The position numbers and the translations under genes were made by a program. From Candidatus Hodarchaeota archaeon (GTDB lineage: Archaea; Asgardarchaeota; Heimdallarchaeia; Hodarchaeales; Hodarchaeaceae): DNA of 25,756 bases. Below the pieces are notes generated by a model. The model had not been told where the DNA came from, made no database searches, and saw only the letters and a list, made by a program, of their open reading frames with translations. Below are positions 15,201 to 23,056 of this stretch, piece after piece. Position 1 is the first letter of the stretch. Every line of letters begins with the position of its first letter. The stretch is taken from positions 1-25,756 of the forward strand of contig JAUUVJ010000003.1 in NCBI GenBank assembly GCA_030589605.1, in the 5' to 3' direction.

Positions 15201-18184
15201 TTTAATAAATTGAATATTTCTAAAATTCTATTATTCAGACTTGTTGAATCTAGCTGATTGTTGTTCAATCCTATTCCTAACAGGTTCCCAATTATAATAG
15301 CAGATTTTGAAAGTGAATTGTTGATACCTTCGGATGATATAGAATCAATTTCACTATTTATGATTGCTACATCTAGAACAGATTTTACCCCAATATATAG
15401 AATTAATTCTATAAGATCACTTAATTCTTCCGAGATGTTTGGGAACACAAGATCATTTGTTAACCCCCTTAAATCACTTGGATTATTCCCCGTTTTAATT
15501 AGCTCCTTAGTAATCTGTAATCTTAATAGATTATGGAGAGAAGTATTGCCTAGATTTCGCTTTAATTCACTTAGAATTTCATTATCTCTATTATCATCAA
15601 GGTATTTTACCCACCAATGTTCATATAACAACGACCATAGATAATAAGGGAGATCTTCTTCTTTTGAAATATCCAAACAATTCCTAAAGACTCTAATCCG
15701 ATCAAAATACCCGTCGAATTGATGTTTTAATGTACTCTTAATTATTTCAAGGATTAGATTATTTCGTATGGTTCTGGATTCCGATTTATCTCTCCCTTTT
15801 GTTCCTATCAGATTTAGTTTTCTAATAATATTAGTTGGGTCATCAAAAAAACTTGATCCGATAGCCCAATCTTTTAGATAGTCTTGATCAAAGAATCTAA
15901 CGATGTCACTATCAAAAATTTCCAACGGTTCTGAATGATAAAAGAGGGATTTGAATTGCTGAAAGTTTTCAGTTTCCAGTTCTTCTTGGTTTTTTAGATT
16001 TTCACCAAAAAAAGCACATATTTTCATTTTCATTCGTTTATCTAATAGATAAGTACTCTCACTTGTACAATAATGAATGATTTCTTCATATTTATTGAAC
16101 TGAATTAAGGCTTCGTAAAACATTTCTTTTTGTAAGTGTATGTTAAATCTCCTTTGGTAAATTTCTGATCCGATTAGAATGAACCTAACTAGATAGGAGA
16201 GATCTTCTCGAGAAGTAATACAGCGAATTGCGAGATTTATATCATTCAATATTTCATTTACCGGTCTTAAATTGAAAAATTGATTTCTAAAAAACTCCTG
16301 TGTAGCCAAGTTCATCAATTCTGACTTTTGGTTACTTTTTGAGAGATGATAAATTAATTCATTGCGCATAGGACTTACTAGACTCAACTCGATTTTGCTA
16401 GCAATTTCTTTATGGTATGTCTGGTCAATGTCAACGTCAAGTTCCCCCTGAAATTCCATAGTTTTCCGATATAGGAATTCTCTGAAGCTTTCATGGAAAA
16501 AGAATATTTTATTTTGATGTTCTACGTTAAAAAAATGGATAAATTCCTTAATCACTTCAAATTTTTCTATTCCAAATGATTCTAGAAACCAGTTTTTGTC
16601 TAAAAACCTTCTTATTCGTGAGACAATTCCAAAAACGGTTTTTTTTTCGCGATCGCCTTCGATTGTATTCCAATAAGTATTGTAATAGTTATCCAAATTC
16701 CCCTCATATCTACCTACCTCTAAAATCAATTCATTGAAGGGTCTTTCTGGATTTAAAATGAAGAAATTCAATATATATTTCAGCACTAATGGATGCCCTG
16801 AAGAATTTCTAAAAATCAAATCCTTTTCTCTATAAGATAATTCTATTTTTCCTTCAATTATATTATGTACTGTGCTCCTAGATAAATTATCCAATTCAAT
16901 TTTCCTATTAGAATCATCTTCAACATGAGATTTAATTTCCTGCGATAAAAAATTCATTGATTGAGTACCTAATACAAAAATAACTCCATCTGGGATATTT
17001 TGAGGAATTATTAGCTCATTCAGTAATGAATATGAAGGAGGGGGATTTCGTAAGATATGGTCTAATCCATCAATCATAATGAAAGTCTTTATTCCTCTTT
17101 CTCTCCACTCGTTGTTTAATACTACTAATACCTTTCTGAAATCCTCTCGTAATTCATGTAGGTCTTTTTTCACCCTTTTTGAAATTCCTCTTATTCCTCG
17201 GCGTTCTAACATCAGTAAAATGTCATGCAAGTAATTAACTGATTCTGCTCTTTCGGTAACAGATCTAAATGATTCTTGAAGATGAATATAATATTTTATT
17301 AATCTAGTTTCATCTGTAGTCTGGATATTCGCTATAAACGATGATTTTCCAATCCCCGGAGGTCCCATTATAGCAATATAACCACTCTGAGTTTGTGAAA
17401 CAACGCGATTAAAATCTTCAATAAGTGGATCATTTGGAATATAATCATCGGCAAGGTTGAAAAATTGTTGATTTCTCAATTCAAAAAATCTGTTCCATCC
17501 CAATTTAGACAATAGTTCGCTTCTAGTAATTTCAAGAGGTTCACCAGTTTCAGAGCGAAATACTTCTACAAGTAGAAAGTGATAAAGTTCATTAAACTCA
17601 TCTGAGCTATCACTTGGTAAACTTTGATCGAAATCTAAATCACAATCTATTATAAATTGAACTAGCTGGCTTTCATCTAATCCAGTGATTGATAAAAATT
17701 TTTTCCAAACACCTTCCCAGCCAGGTGGTATGTTTTCTTTATAATTTTCAGGGTCGTTTTTGATTTTCAACCAAAAATGCATTAAAAAATGAGAGAAATG
17801 ATTAGGAGTTGGAACAGTTCTATTGTTATCATCTTTTACGCTGTCATGAACTGAAGGGTGTTTATTTGTAAAGTAATGGACTTTTACGTCATTATTTCGA
17901 CTTTTTAGCCTCTTCCACCCATCGACTAGTTCATCTAGAACTGAACATAAGTTGTTGAATGTAAAATTTCCAGGATGTAAATGCCATTTTATTTGATATG
18001 CATCTAATCTGTCCTCTGTGATAATTTGGAAATCATCTATACTACCAGCTGTTGGATCTACTAATCTAATTGCCTTTAAAGTCCCATTAAGTATCCTTTT
18101 ATGTGTTAGACTTGTGATTAATTGGTATTGAGGATGATACCCTCTAATCGCCCTTCTCTCTCCTTCAGCAGGTGCATTTTCCAT
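12218..18184 (-). CDS. Giant STAND NTPase with N-terminal Cap4/DUF4297-like nuclease domain (Avs/NLR-like)
   Basis: 1,988 residues, ATG start with an AAGAGGAAT Shine-Dalgarno. Residues ~10–110 resemble the DUF4297/Cap4 restriction-fold nuclease: RGYHPQYQ (14–21), then GSIDDFQI (48–54) and YQIKW (63–67), giving an Asp…Gln-x-Lys active-site pattern (D50/D51, Q64, K66). Residues ~250–560 form the STAND ATPase: Walker A GPPGIGKS (274–281), Walker B TFIMIDGLDH (367–376), a sensor strand VIFVLGTQS (402–409), and a SSGHPLVLKY helix as in NACHT/AP-ATPases. The remaining ~1,400 residues are mostly helical, like TPR/HEAT-type sensor arrays, with a more strand-rich last ~200. In bacterial Avs proteins this layout senses a phage protein, oligomerises with ATP and unleashes the nuclease. 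No signal peptide or membrane segment. Antiviral role is inferred from architecture. It is the main cargo of the insertion. Confidence 0.82.
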   Translation of the reverse strand: MENAPAEGERRAIRGYHPQYQLITSLTHKRILNGTLKAIRLVDPTAGSIDDFQIITEDRLDAYQIKWHLHPGNFTFNNLCSVLDELVDGWKRLKSRNNDVKVHYFTNKHPSVHDSVKDDNNRTVPTPNHFSHFLMHFWLKIKNDPENYKENIPPGWEGVWKKFLSITGLDESQLVQFIIDCDLDFDQSLPSDSSDEFNELYHFLLVEVFRSETGEPLEITRSELLSKLGWNRFFELRNQQFFNLADDYIPNDPLIEDFNRVVSQTQSGYIAIMGPPGIGKSSFIANIQTTDETRLIKYYIHLQESFRSVTERAESVNYLHDILLMLERRGIRGISKRVKKDLHELREDFRKVLVVLNNEWRERGIKTFIMIDGLDHILRNPPPSYSLLNELIIPQNIPDGVIFVLGTQSMNFLSQEIKSHVEDDSNRKIELDNLSRSTVHNIIEGKIELSYREKDLIFRNSSGHPLVLKYILNFFILNPERPFNELILEVGRYEGNLDNYYNTYWNTIEGDREKKTVFGIVSRIRRFLDKNWFLESFGIEKFEVIKEFIHFFNVEHQNKIFFFHESFREFLYRKTMEFQGELDVDIDQTYHKEIASKIELSLVSPMRNELIYHLSKSNQKSELMNLATQEFFRNQFFNLRPVNEILNDINLAIRCITSREDLSYLVRFILIGSEIYQRRFNIHLQKEMFYEALIQFNKYEEIIHYCTSESTYLLDKRMKMKICAFFGENLKNQEELETENFQQFKSLFYHSEPLEIFDSDIVRFFDQDYLKDWAIGSSFFDDPTNIIRKLNLIGTKGRDKSESRTIRNNLILEIIKSTLKHQFDGYFDRIRVFRNCLDISKEEDLPYYLWSLLYEHWWVKYLDDNRDNEILSELKRNLGNTSLHNLLRLQITKELIKTGNNPSDLRGLTNDLVFPNISEELSDLIELILYIGVKSVLDVAIINSEIDSISSEGINNSLSKSAIIIGNLLGIGLNNNQLDSTSLNNRILEIFNLLKNYYRSSRYSTYNKEKWLELFEWLTSILSNYFADLQESWGTIFFENLLDDPDLNGIYWSLELKRELLTSLSTDFSNRDRLKEYLISLNSLIYSELEPYELITHHLSLTHIFIDLEDFDSANEHFDLALNHSLGLVGRKDYQLDGFIALLRYLFPYDNRTVLHQVELMNRIIPLYSSYAENDIIRNCSSELLNTAFTINPAYAVEIFNSMISGDTMDYFMGLESLLTAAMGSQDFDINIATKLLEYYFIPLESVVPSDFIEAWMKHVPIETKSSNNFIVDLLNRVNTYALPNKRKDWITEFLLNIPDPTYNLSPNQMELLEKYDFERYSLRLKNNEIYKFSELIEIAKSPQKLFELYREQEENTEFDWYGIILNCSQMFNHEDIKRIIVEFNNIRIQTGLMEKYYHNEEFEKVILVIKEILKQKSRYEWGPYSRSIKNTLNALQTLFEIDDVFIEEIGIPFLIKSISESIDGPFQSMFSLPDIVNPFLPFLTRQSVEDCWKEIDEYLKQLLENTVKLIEIPEDNPTLEEESSINALLSVILVNIEEIIEPLQYFSQKVVLHLLDKDIPMLINLLQKDLENAEIEHYGKLVLLHTLLNNHPEYLTTFKPQLISLYSSNNLYYRSIIHSILIEHNEAIPKLEKVNMEKFNQLKERTDNEREVGLDIAGMINTSLMKTAIVSLSMDTGISKETLIACLKQLIVEKYSEIAIKDYLHDEIMAHYNNIGLSFYGKKPQFFPVRNAFFELLAILYDSYYLHSGIDNFGYERLFHFYDPLILNFEPVGKAQIIEAVQREDYLDIEKFFDISIPDEYILNKLSDYYILGEFTRYRILERPFPVENRKNFVFFEKTIAENDFENITDIPLAKYHNYIGDITGRFISNRLILYNKVFFSENEGVNWIAFNPKLARQLKWKKSENGLCRWVNDNNETMVETIWWTDGFFKTAGFHFCDVGEGWLVVASSEALDKIKSLGGLKRKIVLQRYDRDNRREVTRIIDVTE

Positions 18185-18439
18185 TGAATATTCCTCTTAA
18201 TTATCCGATTCGCGTTCTAGTGACTTTTGATTACTTATCCTCACAATGAATTGGTTTTTCTAATAATTAATGTCTCTCCTCAATCTTCTCCTGTATCAAT
18301 ATTTTTCTGATAAAGAATATTTTAATATTTGGTTTTTTCAAGAAGTCCAAGTTCATGAAGTTTTTTGAAGAAATCTGGGTCAAAGGAAAGCAAGTATAAT
18401 TGTTTTTTTTTAGTAAAATTATACATGCTATTCCATTTG

Positions 18440-18601
18440 CTATCTAATATAATGAGAGTTTCTAATTGCAAAAAAACCAACCATTAACCCAAAAACAATG
18501 GTTATTGCAGTAATAAATCTGATTATGGTTCTACTTCTTTTGTTGAAGGCGAAATTATCGGTATGGAATCCTTTCATAAACTGGACATTCCTCTGATCCA
18601 T
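18440..18601 (-). CDS. Possible small single-pass membrane protein
   Basis: 53 codons from an ATG that directly follows an in-frame TAA (a second ATG lies 8 codons in). The sequence reads as a polar, basic N-terminus (FNKRSRTIIRF) followed by one hydrophobic helix (FITAITIVFGLMVGFFAI) and a short tail. The positive-inside rule would put the N-terminus in the cytoplasm. It runs in the same direction as the STAND gene, 255 bases upstream of it. No family recognised and the ORF is short, so this may be chance. It overlaps the 5' end of a competing plus-strand ORF at 18563. The rest of 18185–18439 holds only the STAND gene leader. Confidence 0.33.
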   Translation of the reverse strand: MDQRNVQFMKGFHTDNFAFNKRSRTIIRFITAITIVFGLMVGFFAIRNSHYIR

Positions 18602-18829
18602 TTAACAACCAAATCTGAAAGAGAAGATCAAGAAAGATATGAATCTGAACGTATAATCAAAAATGCTGAATTCGATTCTAAGCCAATTATGGATCCTAGT
18701 TCAAAGAATTCTCTTGATCCAAATACCATTTCAGTCAAACATGATACCAATCCTTCTACTTCAAATATTAATAGTGGTAATGCATACTCATTTGGTCTTA
18801 TTGTAGATTCTTATTTTGGATATTCTTAA
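18563..18829 (+). CDS. Hypothetical 88-residue polar ORF
   Basis: 88 residues, rich in Ser, Asn, Asp, Glu and Lys with little hydrophobic core (IKNAEFDSKPIMDPSSKN), and likely disordered. The reading frame is open upstream to about 18487 with no other start codon, and there is no clear Shine-Dalgarno or TATA box. Codon choice is plausible for coding DNA, and it may be the surviving piece of a longer gene. No family recognised. It lies at the right end of the insertion. Confidence 0.25.
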   Translation: MESFHKLDIPLIHLTTKSEREDQERYESERIIKNAEFDSKPIMDPSSKNSLDPNTISVKHDTNPSTSNINSGNAYSFGLIVDSYFGYS

Positions 18830-18923
18830 AAACTCAAATAAACAATAAAAAACCGATAAGAAGATTTGATAGTGAACCTGATGATGTTCAAATTGTAAAT
18901 TTTATTTTAAAAACGACTGCCAT

Positions 18924-18939
18924 TATTATTTAAATAATA
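18924..18939. promoter_or_regulatory. AT-only palindrome upstream of the right-edge TATA box
   Basis: TATTATTTAAATAATA is a perfect 16-base palindrome ending 15 bases before the TATA box at 18955. The position fits an operator, but A/T-only palindromes arise easily in this base composition. Confidence 0.25.
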
Positions 18940-18954
18940 GAGGTTTTCGAAAGA

Positions 18955-18963
18955 TTTATATAA
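18955..18963 (+). promoter_or_regulatory. TATA box at the right edge of the insertion, facing pit
   Basis: TTTATATAA preceded by CGAAAGA (BRE-like, 18948–18954) is the most canonical archaeal promoter in the window. It is the last sequence of the insert: the repeat copy starts at 18964. Transcription would begin near 18985, inside the DUF47 remnant, about 70 bases before the pit start. Confidence 0.6.
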
Positions 18964-19040
18964 TTCTCAATGTAAACACAAGAATTAGTGCTGAAGAAGG
19001 TATTGATTACCTGAAAGTGCTAATGACAAAACACAGCTAG
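18964..19040 (+). pseudogene. DUF47 C-terminal remnant
   Basis: The frame reads ILNVNTRISAEEGIDYLKV…LMTKHS and a stop, matching the last codons of the intact DUF47 gene except for a two-codon deletion (Ile-Thr) and two substitutions. No start codon or upstream part is present; it is the broken half left at the right junction. Confidence 0.9.
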
Positions 19041-19146
19041 AATAAGAGGTGCATTCTTTTGGCTACTGATCCCACACTCATTCTTGCCCTTGGGCTTGGC
19101 TTCTTTGTTGCATTCACAATAGGAGCAAACGACGAAACAATGAGTC
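18964..19146 (+). repeat. Right copy of the ~185-bp direct repeat (DUF47 3' end + pit 5' end)
   Basis: 183 bases matching 10987–11175 with 7 mismatches and lacking the 6-base ATCACT. Of the four mismatches inside the pit codons, three are silent and one changes Leu5/Pro5. Similarity ends after GAGTC at 19146, where this copy continues into the rest of pit. Confidence 0.95.
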
Positions 19147-20063
19147 CTAGTGTAGGCGCTGGATTACTCTCTTTAAGTGCTGCAGTGTTTGTTGGAGGGG
19201 TATTCAATTTTATAGGAGTGTTTTTTTTAGGAGAATCAGTATCAAAGACTGTAGGAAATAGTTTCGCGACTCAACCATTGACTTTAACAATGGTTTTTGT
19301 AATACTCATATCAATGGCGATTTGGTTACTCATAGTTTCTTTGAAAGGAATTCCAATTAGTTCTACTCAATCCGTTGTTGGAAGTGTGTTGGGTGTTGTG
19401 CTGTTAGGGGGTGCTGGATGGGGTATTGGTTCTATTAATTTCGACACGCTATTCATGGTAGTTTCCAGTTGGGTTATTAGTCCATTGTTTGGATTAATTG
19501 GCGGATATTCTTGTTATTGGGGAATTAAGGAATTACGTGCAAGAGTAAAAACAAAAGGATATGATGATTATGAAAAGCAAGAAAAGATAGCCTCTTATGC
19601 TTTAGCATTATTCTTGATATTTACAGTATTTTCTCGAAGTGGTAATGACGTAGCAAAAGCTATAGGTCCACTAATGGTAGAAGGCCTTTTTTTATATAAT
19701 CCTTTTCCTGCTTTATTTGCAGGAGGGCTAGGAATGTGTCTTGGTGTGATTGTATTAGGACGAAGAGTAGTTAAAAAACTAGCTACGGATATTGTTGCTC
19801 TTTCCCCTTCCTCTGCTTTAGCTGCGAGTATTTCTGTCTCAATAATTATGTTTGTAGGGACTTGGATGGGTATTCCATTATCAGGTTCTCATATATTAGT
19901 AGCTGCATTCATTGGAGTAGGCTTCGTGGAGAGAGAATCCGTAGACAAGGATTCGTTAAAAGAAATTGGCATAAGTTGGATCATTACAACCCCAATTTCA
20001 GCAATTTTCTCTGCAGTAATTTTTATTCTGTTCGGTGATATTATCACTGACATTTTAACTTGA
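19059..20063 (+). CDS. pit: PiT-family inorganic phosphate permease
   Basis: 334 residues, TTG start 7 bases after the Shine-Dalgarno AGAGGTG (19045–19051). It has about ten hydrophobic helices and imports phosphate by cation symport. The family's internal duplication is visible: GANDETMS (22–29) with GIPISSTQSVVG (97–108) in the first half, and SGNDVAKAIGPL (194–205) with GIPLSGSHILVA in the second. The conserved GAND/GND Asn-Asp pairs are intact, so it should be functional. It has lost its direct link to the DUF47 gene, now 8 kb upstream. Its transcription probably comes from the TATA box at 18955–18963, which belongs to the insertion, and ends at the stem-loop at 20110. Confidence 0.93.
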   Translation: MATDPTLILALGLGFFVAFTIGANDETMSPSVGAGLLSLSAAVFVGGVFNFIGVFFLGESVSKTVGNSFATQPLTLTMVFVILISMAIWLLIVSLKGIPISSTQSVVGSVLGVVLLGGAGWGIGSINFDTLFMVVSSWVISPLFGLIGGYSCYWGIKELRARVKTKGYDDYEKQEKIASYALALFLIFTVFSRSGNDVAKAIGPLMVEGLFLYNPFPALFAGGLGMCLGVIVLGRRVVKKLATDIVALSPSSALAASISVSIIMFVGTWMGIPLSGSHILVAAFIGVGFVERESVDKDSLKEIGISWIITTPISAIFSAVIFILFGDIITDILT

Positions 20064-20109
20064 ATCTTTTTTTATATATTCAATAATATTAGTAATATTT
20101 TTCTGGCTT

Positions 20110-20136
20110 GGACTACCATTCTAGTCCCTTTTTCTT
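20110..20136 (+). terminator. Stem-loop with T-tract after pit
   Basis: GGACTA (20110–20115) and TAGTCC (20122–20127) form a perfect 6-base stem around CCATTC, followed by CTTTTTCTT. An additional T-run lies right after the pit stop codon (20068–20074). Archaea terminate mainly on T-runs, so both may act. Confidence 0.55.
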
Positions 20137-20513
20137 ATTTATTACACATTCAGAGAAAATTACGAAAATCTCAAGCGAAATTTATTTCTTTTGGTGTTCT
20201 ATCTTATAAAACAAGAAGTTCCATGATTAGTATTCCATTGTATAGAAGTGAATTTCAAACTGTAATATTTTTATATGAATAAACAACTTAAAATATCCTA
20301 TCTTACATTAAAAAATCATATCAGAAAAAAAATATTAACCCTAAAGTACAATTCTCTTTAATCGGTCTTCAAATCCTGAATAAAATGCGTTTAATACTTG
20401 AAGTGATTGCATGTTAACCACATCAGCTTTGAATGAATATGGAATCCTCAAAATACTTCAATAGCTGTGAAATTCTTCAGAAGATATGGTAAAAGTAATA
20501 TGATAGGAATTAA
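20137..20513. other. Intergenic region before the histidine kinase
   Basis: 377 AT-rich bases. A 36-codon open frame on the minus strand (20341–20451, TTG start; ADVVNMQSLQVLNAFYSG in its middle) reads like protein but is too short and unsupported to call. No clear TATA box for the kinase could be picked out with confidence. Confidence 0.4.
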
Positions 20514-22787
20514 ATGGAAATAAACTCCATGCCAACATCAAAGAAGAGGAAAACCCAATTTAAAAAAATAGAGGAAAGACTAGAAACATTCCAATCTATC
20601 TTAGATTCTTCTCCAGATGCTATAACGTATTTTGATTCGAATTTAAATTTGCTATACATAAACCAAGCTGGATTAAATAGATTTATTGATGAAATTAAAA
20701 GAGAAGCTATAATTGGAAAACATATGAGAGAAATATTTCCAGGTATAGAGCATACAGATAGGTTCAAGAAATATAAAAATGTTCTTGAAACTGGTGAACC
20801 TATAATAATTGAGGAATATAGGTCTCTTCCTAGATTTGGTGATCGATTTATATCCCTTCGGGTTTTCAAAATAAAGGATGGCTTAGGGCTTATTTCAAGA
20901 GATATTACTGAATACCAAAAGATTAAGGAAGCTCTTCGCGAAACTGAACAACAAGCTAGAACTTTATTTGAAAATATCCCCATTGGTCTTTATCGAACTA
21001 CTCCTGAAGGGGAGATTCTTGCAGCTAATCCTGCTTTTGTTAAATATGTTGGATTTTCTTCTTTTGAAGAAATTGCTTCTAAAAACGTGAATGAAATAGC
21101 CTCGATGATAGATTATCCACGAGAACGTTATATGAAGGAATTAAATGATAAAGATGAGGTTACTGGATTAGAATTCCAGATGAAAAAACTTGATGGCACT
21201 ATAGTTCATTCTAGGGAGAATGTTCGAGTAATTAGAGATTATAGTGGTAAAATTATTTGTTACGAAGGTTCTTTCGAAGATATTACTGATCAAAAGAAGA
21301 TTGAAAAAGCATTGGAAGAGGCTAAAGCAAAATATCAGATGCTTCTAGAAAAACAAAATGAAGCAGTAGTATTTGAAGATGCTCATGGAGTAATTACATA
21401 TGCAAATCCAAGAATATTAGAATTACTAGGTTATACAGAGGAAGAGTTAATTGGACAACACTGGAGTTTCGTTGTTCACCCAGATTTTGTTGAATTTGTA
21501 AAAGCAGAGTCTGCAAAGAGGCCCATGGGGGTTAGTGGTACTTATGAAAGTTGTCTTCAAGCTAAAGATGGTAGACGTATTCCGATTATTATTTCAGCTA
21601 CCCCTATTTTTTCAGACTTAGGAGAATTCGAAGGTATTCTAATATTCAATACTGATATAACTGAAAGAAAAAAATTAGAAGAGACTCTTCGTGAAAGTGA
21701 AGCTGCGATTAAAAATGAGAAGGCGAAAGTTGAGACAAATCTTGAGCATTTTCCAGAAGGAATTTTAATCTTAGAGATGAATGGAGACGTTTACTTATCT
21801 AATCATAGATTTAAATCATATTTCAAGAAAATTTATCAGCAAAAAATCCCCCAGTCTATAAATGAATTTAAAAACCTTGGAAATGTGTTCGGAAATACGA
21901 TTGCAAAGCTTTTTCTGAAGAAAGAACGAACATTGGAAGTAATTGAACCTAAAAAAGGTTTTTATCTCGAACTAGCATCGTCTATTGTAATGAATACCTC
22001 AAAACAGCCTATAAACTTTAGTATTATTGTTAGAGACGTGTCTCCTTACGTAGAATTCGATAATATACGGAATAATTTTGTATCTACGGTATCACATGAA
22101 TTAAGAACACCAACTAATGCAATACAACTTGGAATAGAAACTTTAAAGAAATATAAATCTCTTTTAAGCGATAAGGACAGAGAAAAGCTACTAGATACAA
22201 TAGAAAGGAGTACGATTGCGCTTTCTACCTTGATTGAAGATCTTTTGGTTATTTCAAGAATCGATGCTCAAAAGATGCAAATTAAATGGGAGGAATATTA
22301 TTTATACAACATAATTAATGAAGTTCAACGACAATTGAATCCAATATTAAATGAAAAGAACTCACAACTGTTAATTGAAGGGAACTTGGAAACCGAATTA
22401 TATGGTGACCCTCAACGGGTGGAACAAATCATTCGTATCCTTTTAGATAACGCGATCAAATATTCACCTTCCAATTCGATAATCCGCCTTAGAATTAAGG
22501 CTAATTATGATGGTAAATTGAATCCTTCATCCCAAGACGGAACATTGCTTCAAGTAGTAGATAAAGGTAGGGGAATACCCTCAACTGATTTACCCCATCT
22601 TTTTGAACGTTTTTTCAGAGCAGGTAATGTAGCAGATATTAGTGGAACAGGTTTGGGTTTAACTATTGCTAAAGAGCTATTAAACCTACACGGTGGCCAA
22701 ATTTTCGTTGAAAGTGAAGTTGGTATAGGGTCTACATTTAGTATTTTTCTTCCACATATGGGAAATCCCCCTAAAATCGAATCTTGA
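20514..22787 (+). CDS. Soluble multi-PAS sensor histidine kinase
   Basis: 757 residues, ATG start (another ATG 5 codons in). Four PAS-type domains in a row: ~20–135, ~145–262, ~270–388 (best preserved: VITYANPRILELLGYTEEEL) and a weaker one ~405–512. Then a HisKA dimerisation domain with the phosphorylated His528 in the H-box (VSHELRTP), and a HATPase_c domain with N-box Asn646 (LLDNAIKYS), G1 DKGRGIP (683–689), an F-box LFERFFRAG and G2 GTGLGL (711–716). All catalytic residues are present. No membrane segment or signal peptide, so it senses a cytoplasmic cue (redox, ligand or light is typical for PAS); no cofactor site is obvious. No response regulator or receiver domain is encoded nearby, making it an orphan kinase. 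A T-run follows the stop codon (22799–22806). Confidence 0.93.
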   Translation: MEINSMPTSKKRKTQFKKIEERLETFQSILDSSPDAITYFDSNLNLLYINQAGLNRFIDEIKREAIIGKHMREIFPGIEHTDRFKKYKNVLETGEPIIIEEYRSLPRFGDRFISLRVFKIKDGLGLISRDITEYQKIKEALRETEQQARTLFENIPIGLYRTTPEGEILAANPAFVKYVGFSSFEEIASKNVNEIASMIDYPRERYMKELNDKDEVTGLEFQMKKLDGTIVHSRENVRVIRDYSGKIICYEGSFEDITDQKKIEKALEEAKAKYQMLLEKQNEAVVFEDAHGVITYANPRILELLGYTEEELIGQHWSFVVHPDFVEFVKAESAKRPMGVSGTYESCLQAKDGRRIPIIISATPIFSDLGEFEGILIFNTDITERKKLEETLRESEAAIKNEKAKVETNLEHFPEGILILEMNGDVYLSNHRFKSYFKKIYQQKIPQSINEFKNLGNVFGNTIAKLFLKKERTLEVIEPKKGFYLELASSIVMNTSKQPINFSIIVRDVSPYVEFDNIRNNFVSTVSHELRTPTNAIQLGIETLKKYKSLLSDKDREKLLDTIERSTIALSTLIEDLLVISRIDAQKMQIKWEEYYLYNIINEVQRQLNPILNEKNSQLLIEGNLETELYGDPQRVEQIIRILLDNAIKYSPSNSIIRLRIKANYDGKLNPSSQDGTLLQVVDKGRGIPSTDLPHLFERFFRAGNVADISGTGLGLTIAKELLNLHGGQIFVESEVGIGSTFSIFLPHMGNPPKIES

Positions 22788-23056
22788 AGAGTAATTCATT
22801 TTTTTTAATAGAATACATAACCAAAAGTCTGTATGTCACATGGAAACAGGTATGGATTCGACAAATGAGTTGGACGAAAGATTTAAAAGATTTTTTAATA
22901 CTTAAAAATCCATCAAGGAATACTGAGATTAGTAGGGAATAGCTGGATTATCATACCTCAATTACAAACAATTTTTTCTGTAACATTGATCATCAAGGTT
23001 AGAAAAATTGGTATTAAATTCTAATTTGAGTTTGTATCATCTGTTGGACACAAATC

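Larger units (their letters stand above)
11176..18963. mobile_element. 7.8-kb insertion carrying a STAND nuclease, bounded by direct repeats
   Basis: This block lies between two directly repeated copies of the DUF47–pit junction. The left flank reads intact DUF47 then broken pit; the right flank reads broken DUF47 then intact pit. This is the outcome of a circular molecule carrying the junction segment integrating by a single crossover, or of an integration that rebuilds its target. Both large genes inside run opposite to the phosphate genes, and the 275-residue gene stops within 7 bases of the left boundary. I see no integrase, transposase, replication gene or terminal inverted repeat, so it is a passenger island rather than a recognisable self-moving element. 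Confidence 0.65.

Noticed and set aside
15258..15644. 128-codon plus-strand ORF inside the giant STAND gene
   Set aside because: It is antisense to a long, continuous coding frame with clear domains; its composition is that of a mirrored frame.
12218..18184. Non-immune STAND regulator (for example a MalT-type transcription factor)
   Set aside because: There is no C-terminal helix-turn-helix, and the N-terminus shows a nuclease-like D…QxK pattern, which fits an effector better than a transcription activator.
11176..18963. Terminal inverted repeats or an integrase for the insertion
   Set aside because: The inner ends are both AT-rich (ATATATTTAAAC and the reverse complement of TTTATATAA) but do not match beyond a few bases, and none of the genes inside shows recombinase motifs.
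20341..20451. 36-codon minus-strand ORF with TTG start
   Set aside because: No ribosome binding site, no promoter and no recognisable family; kept only as a note in the intergenic entry.
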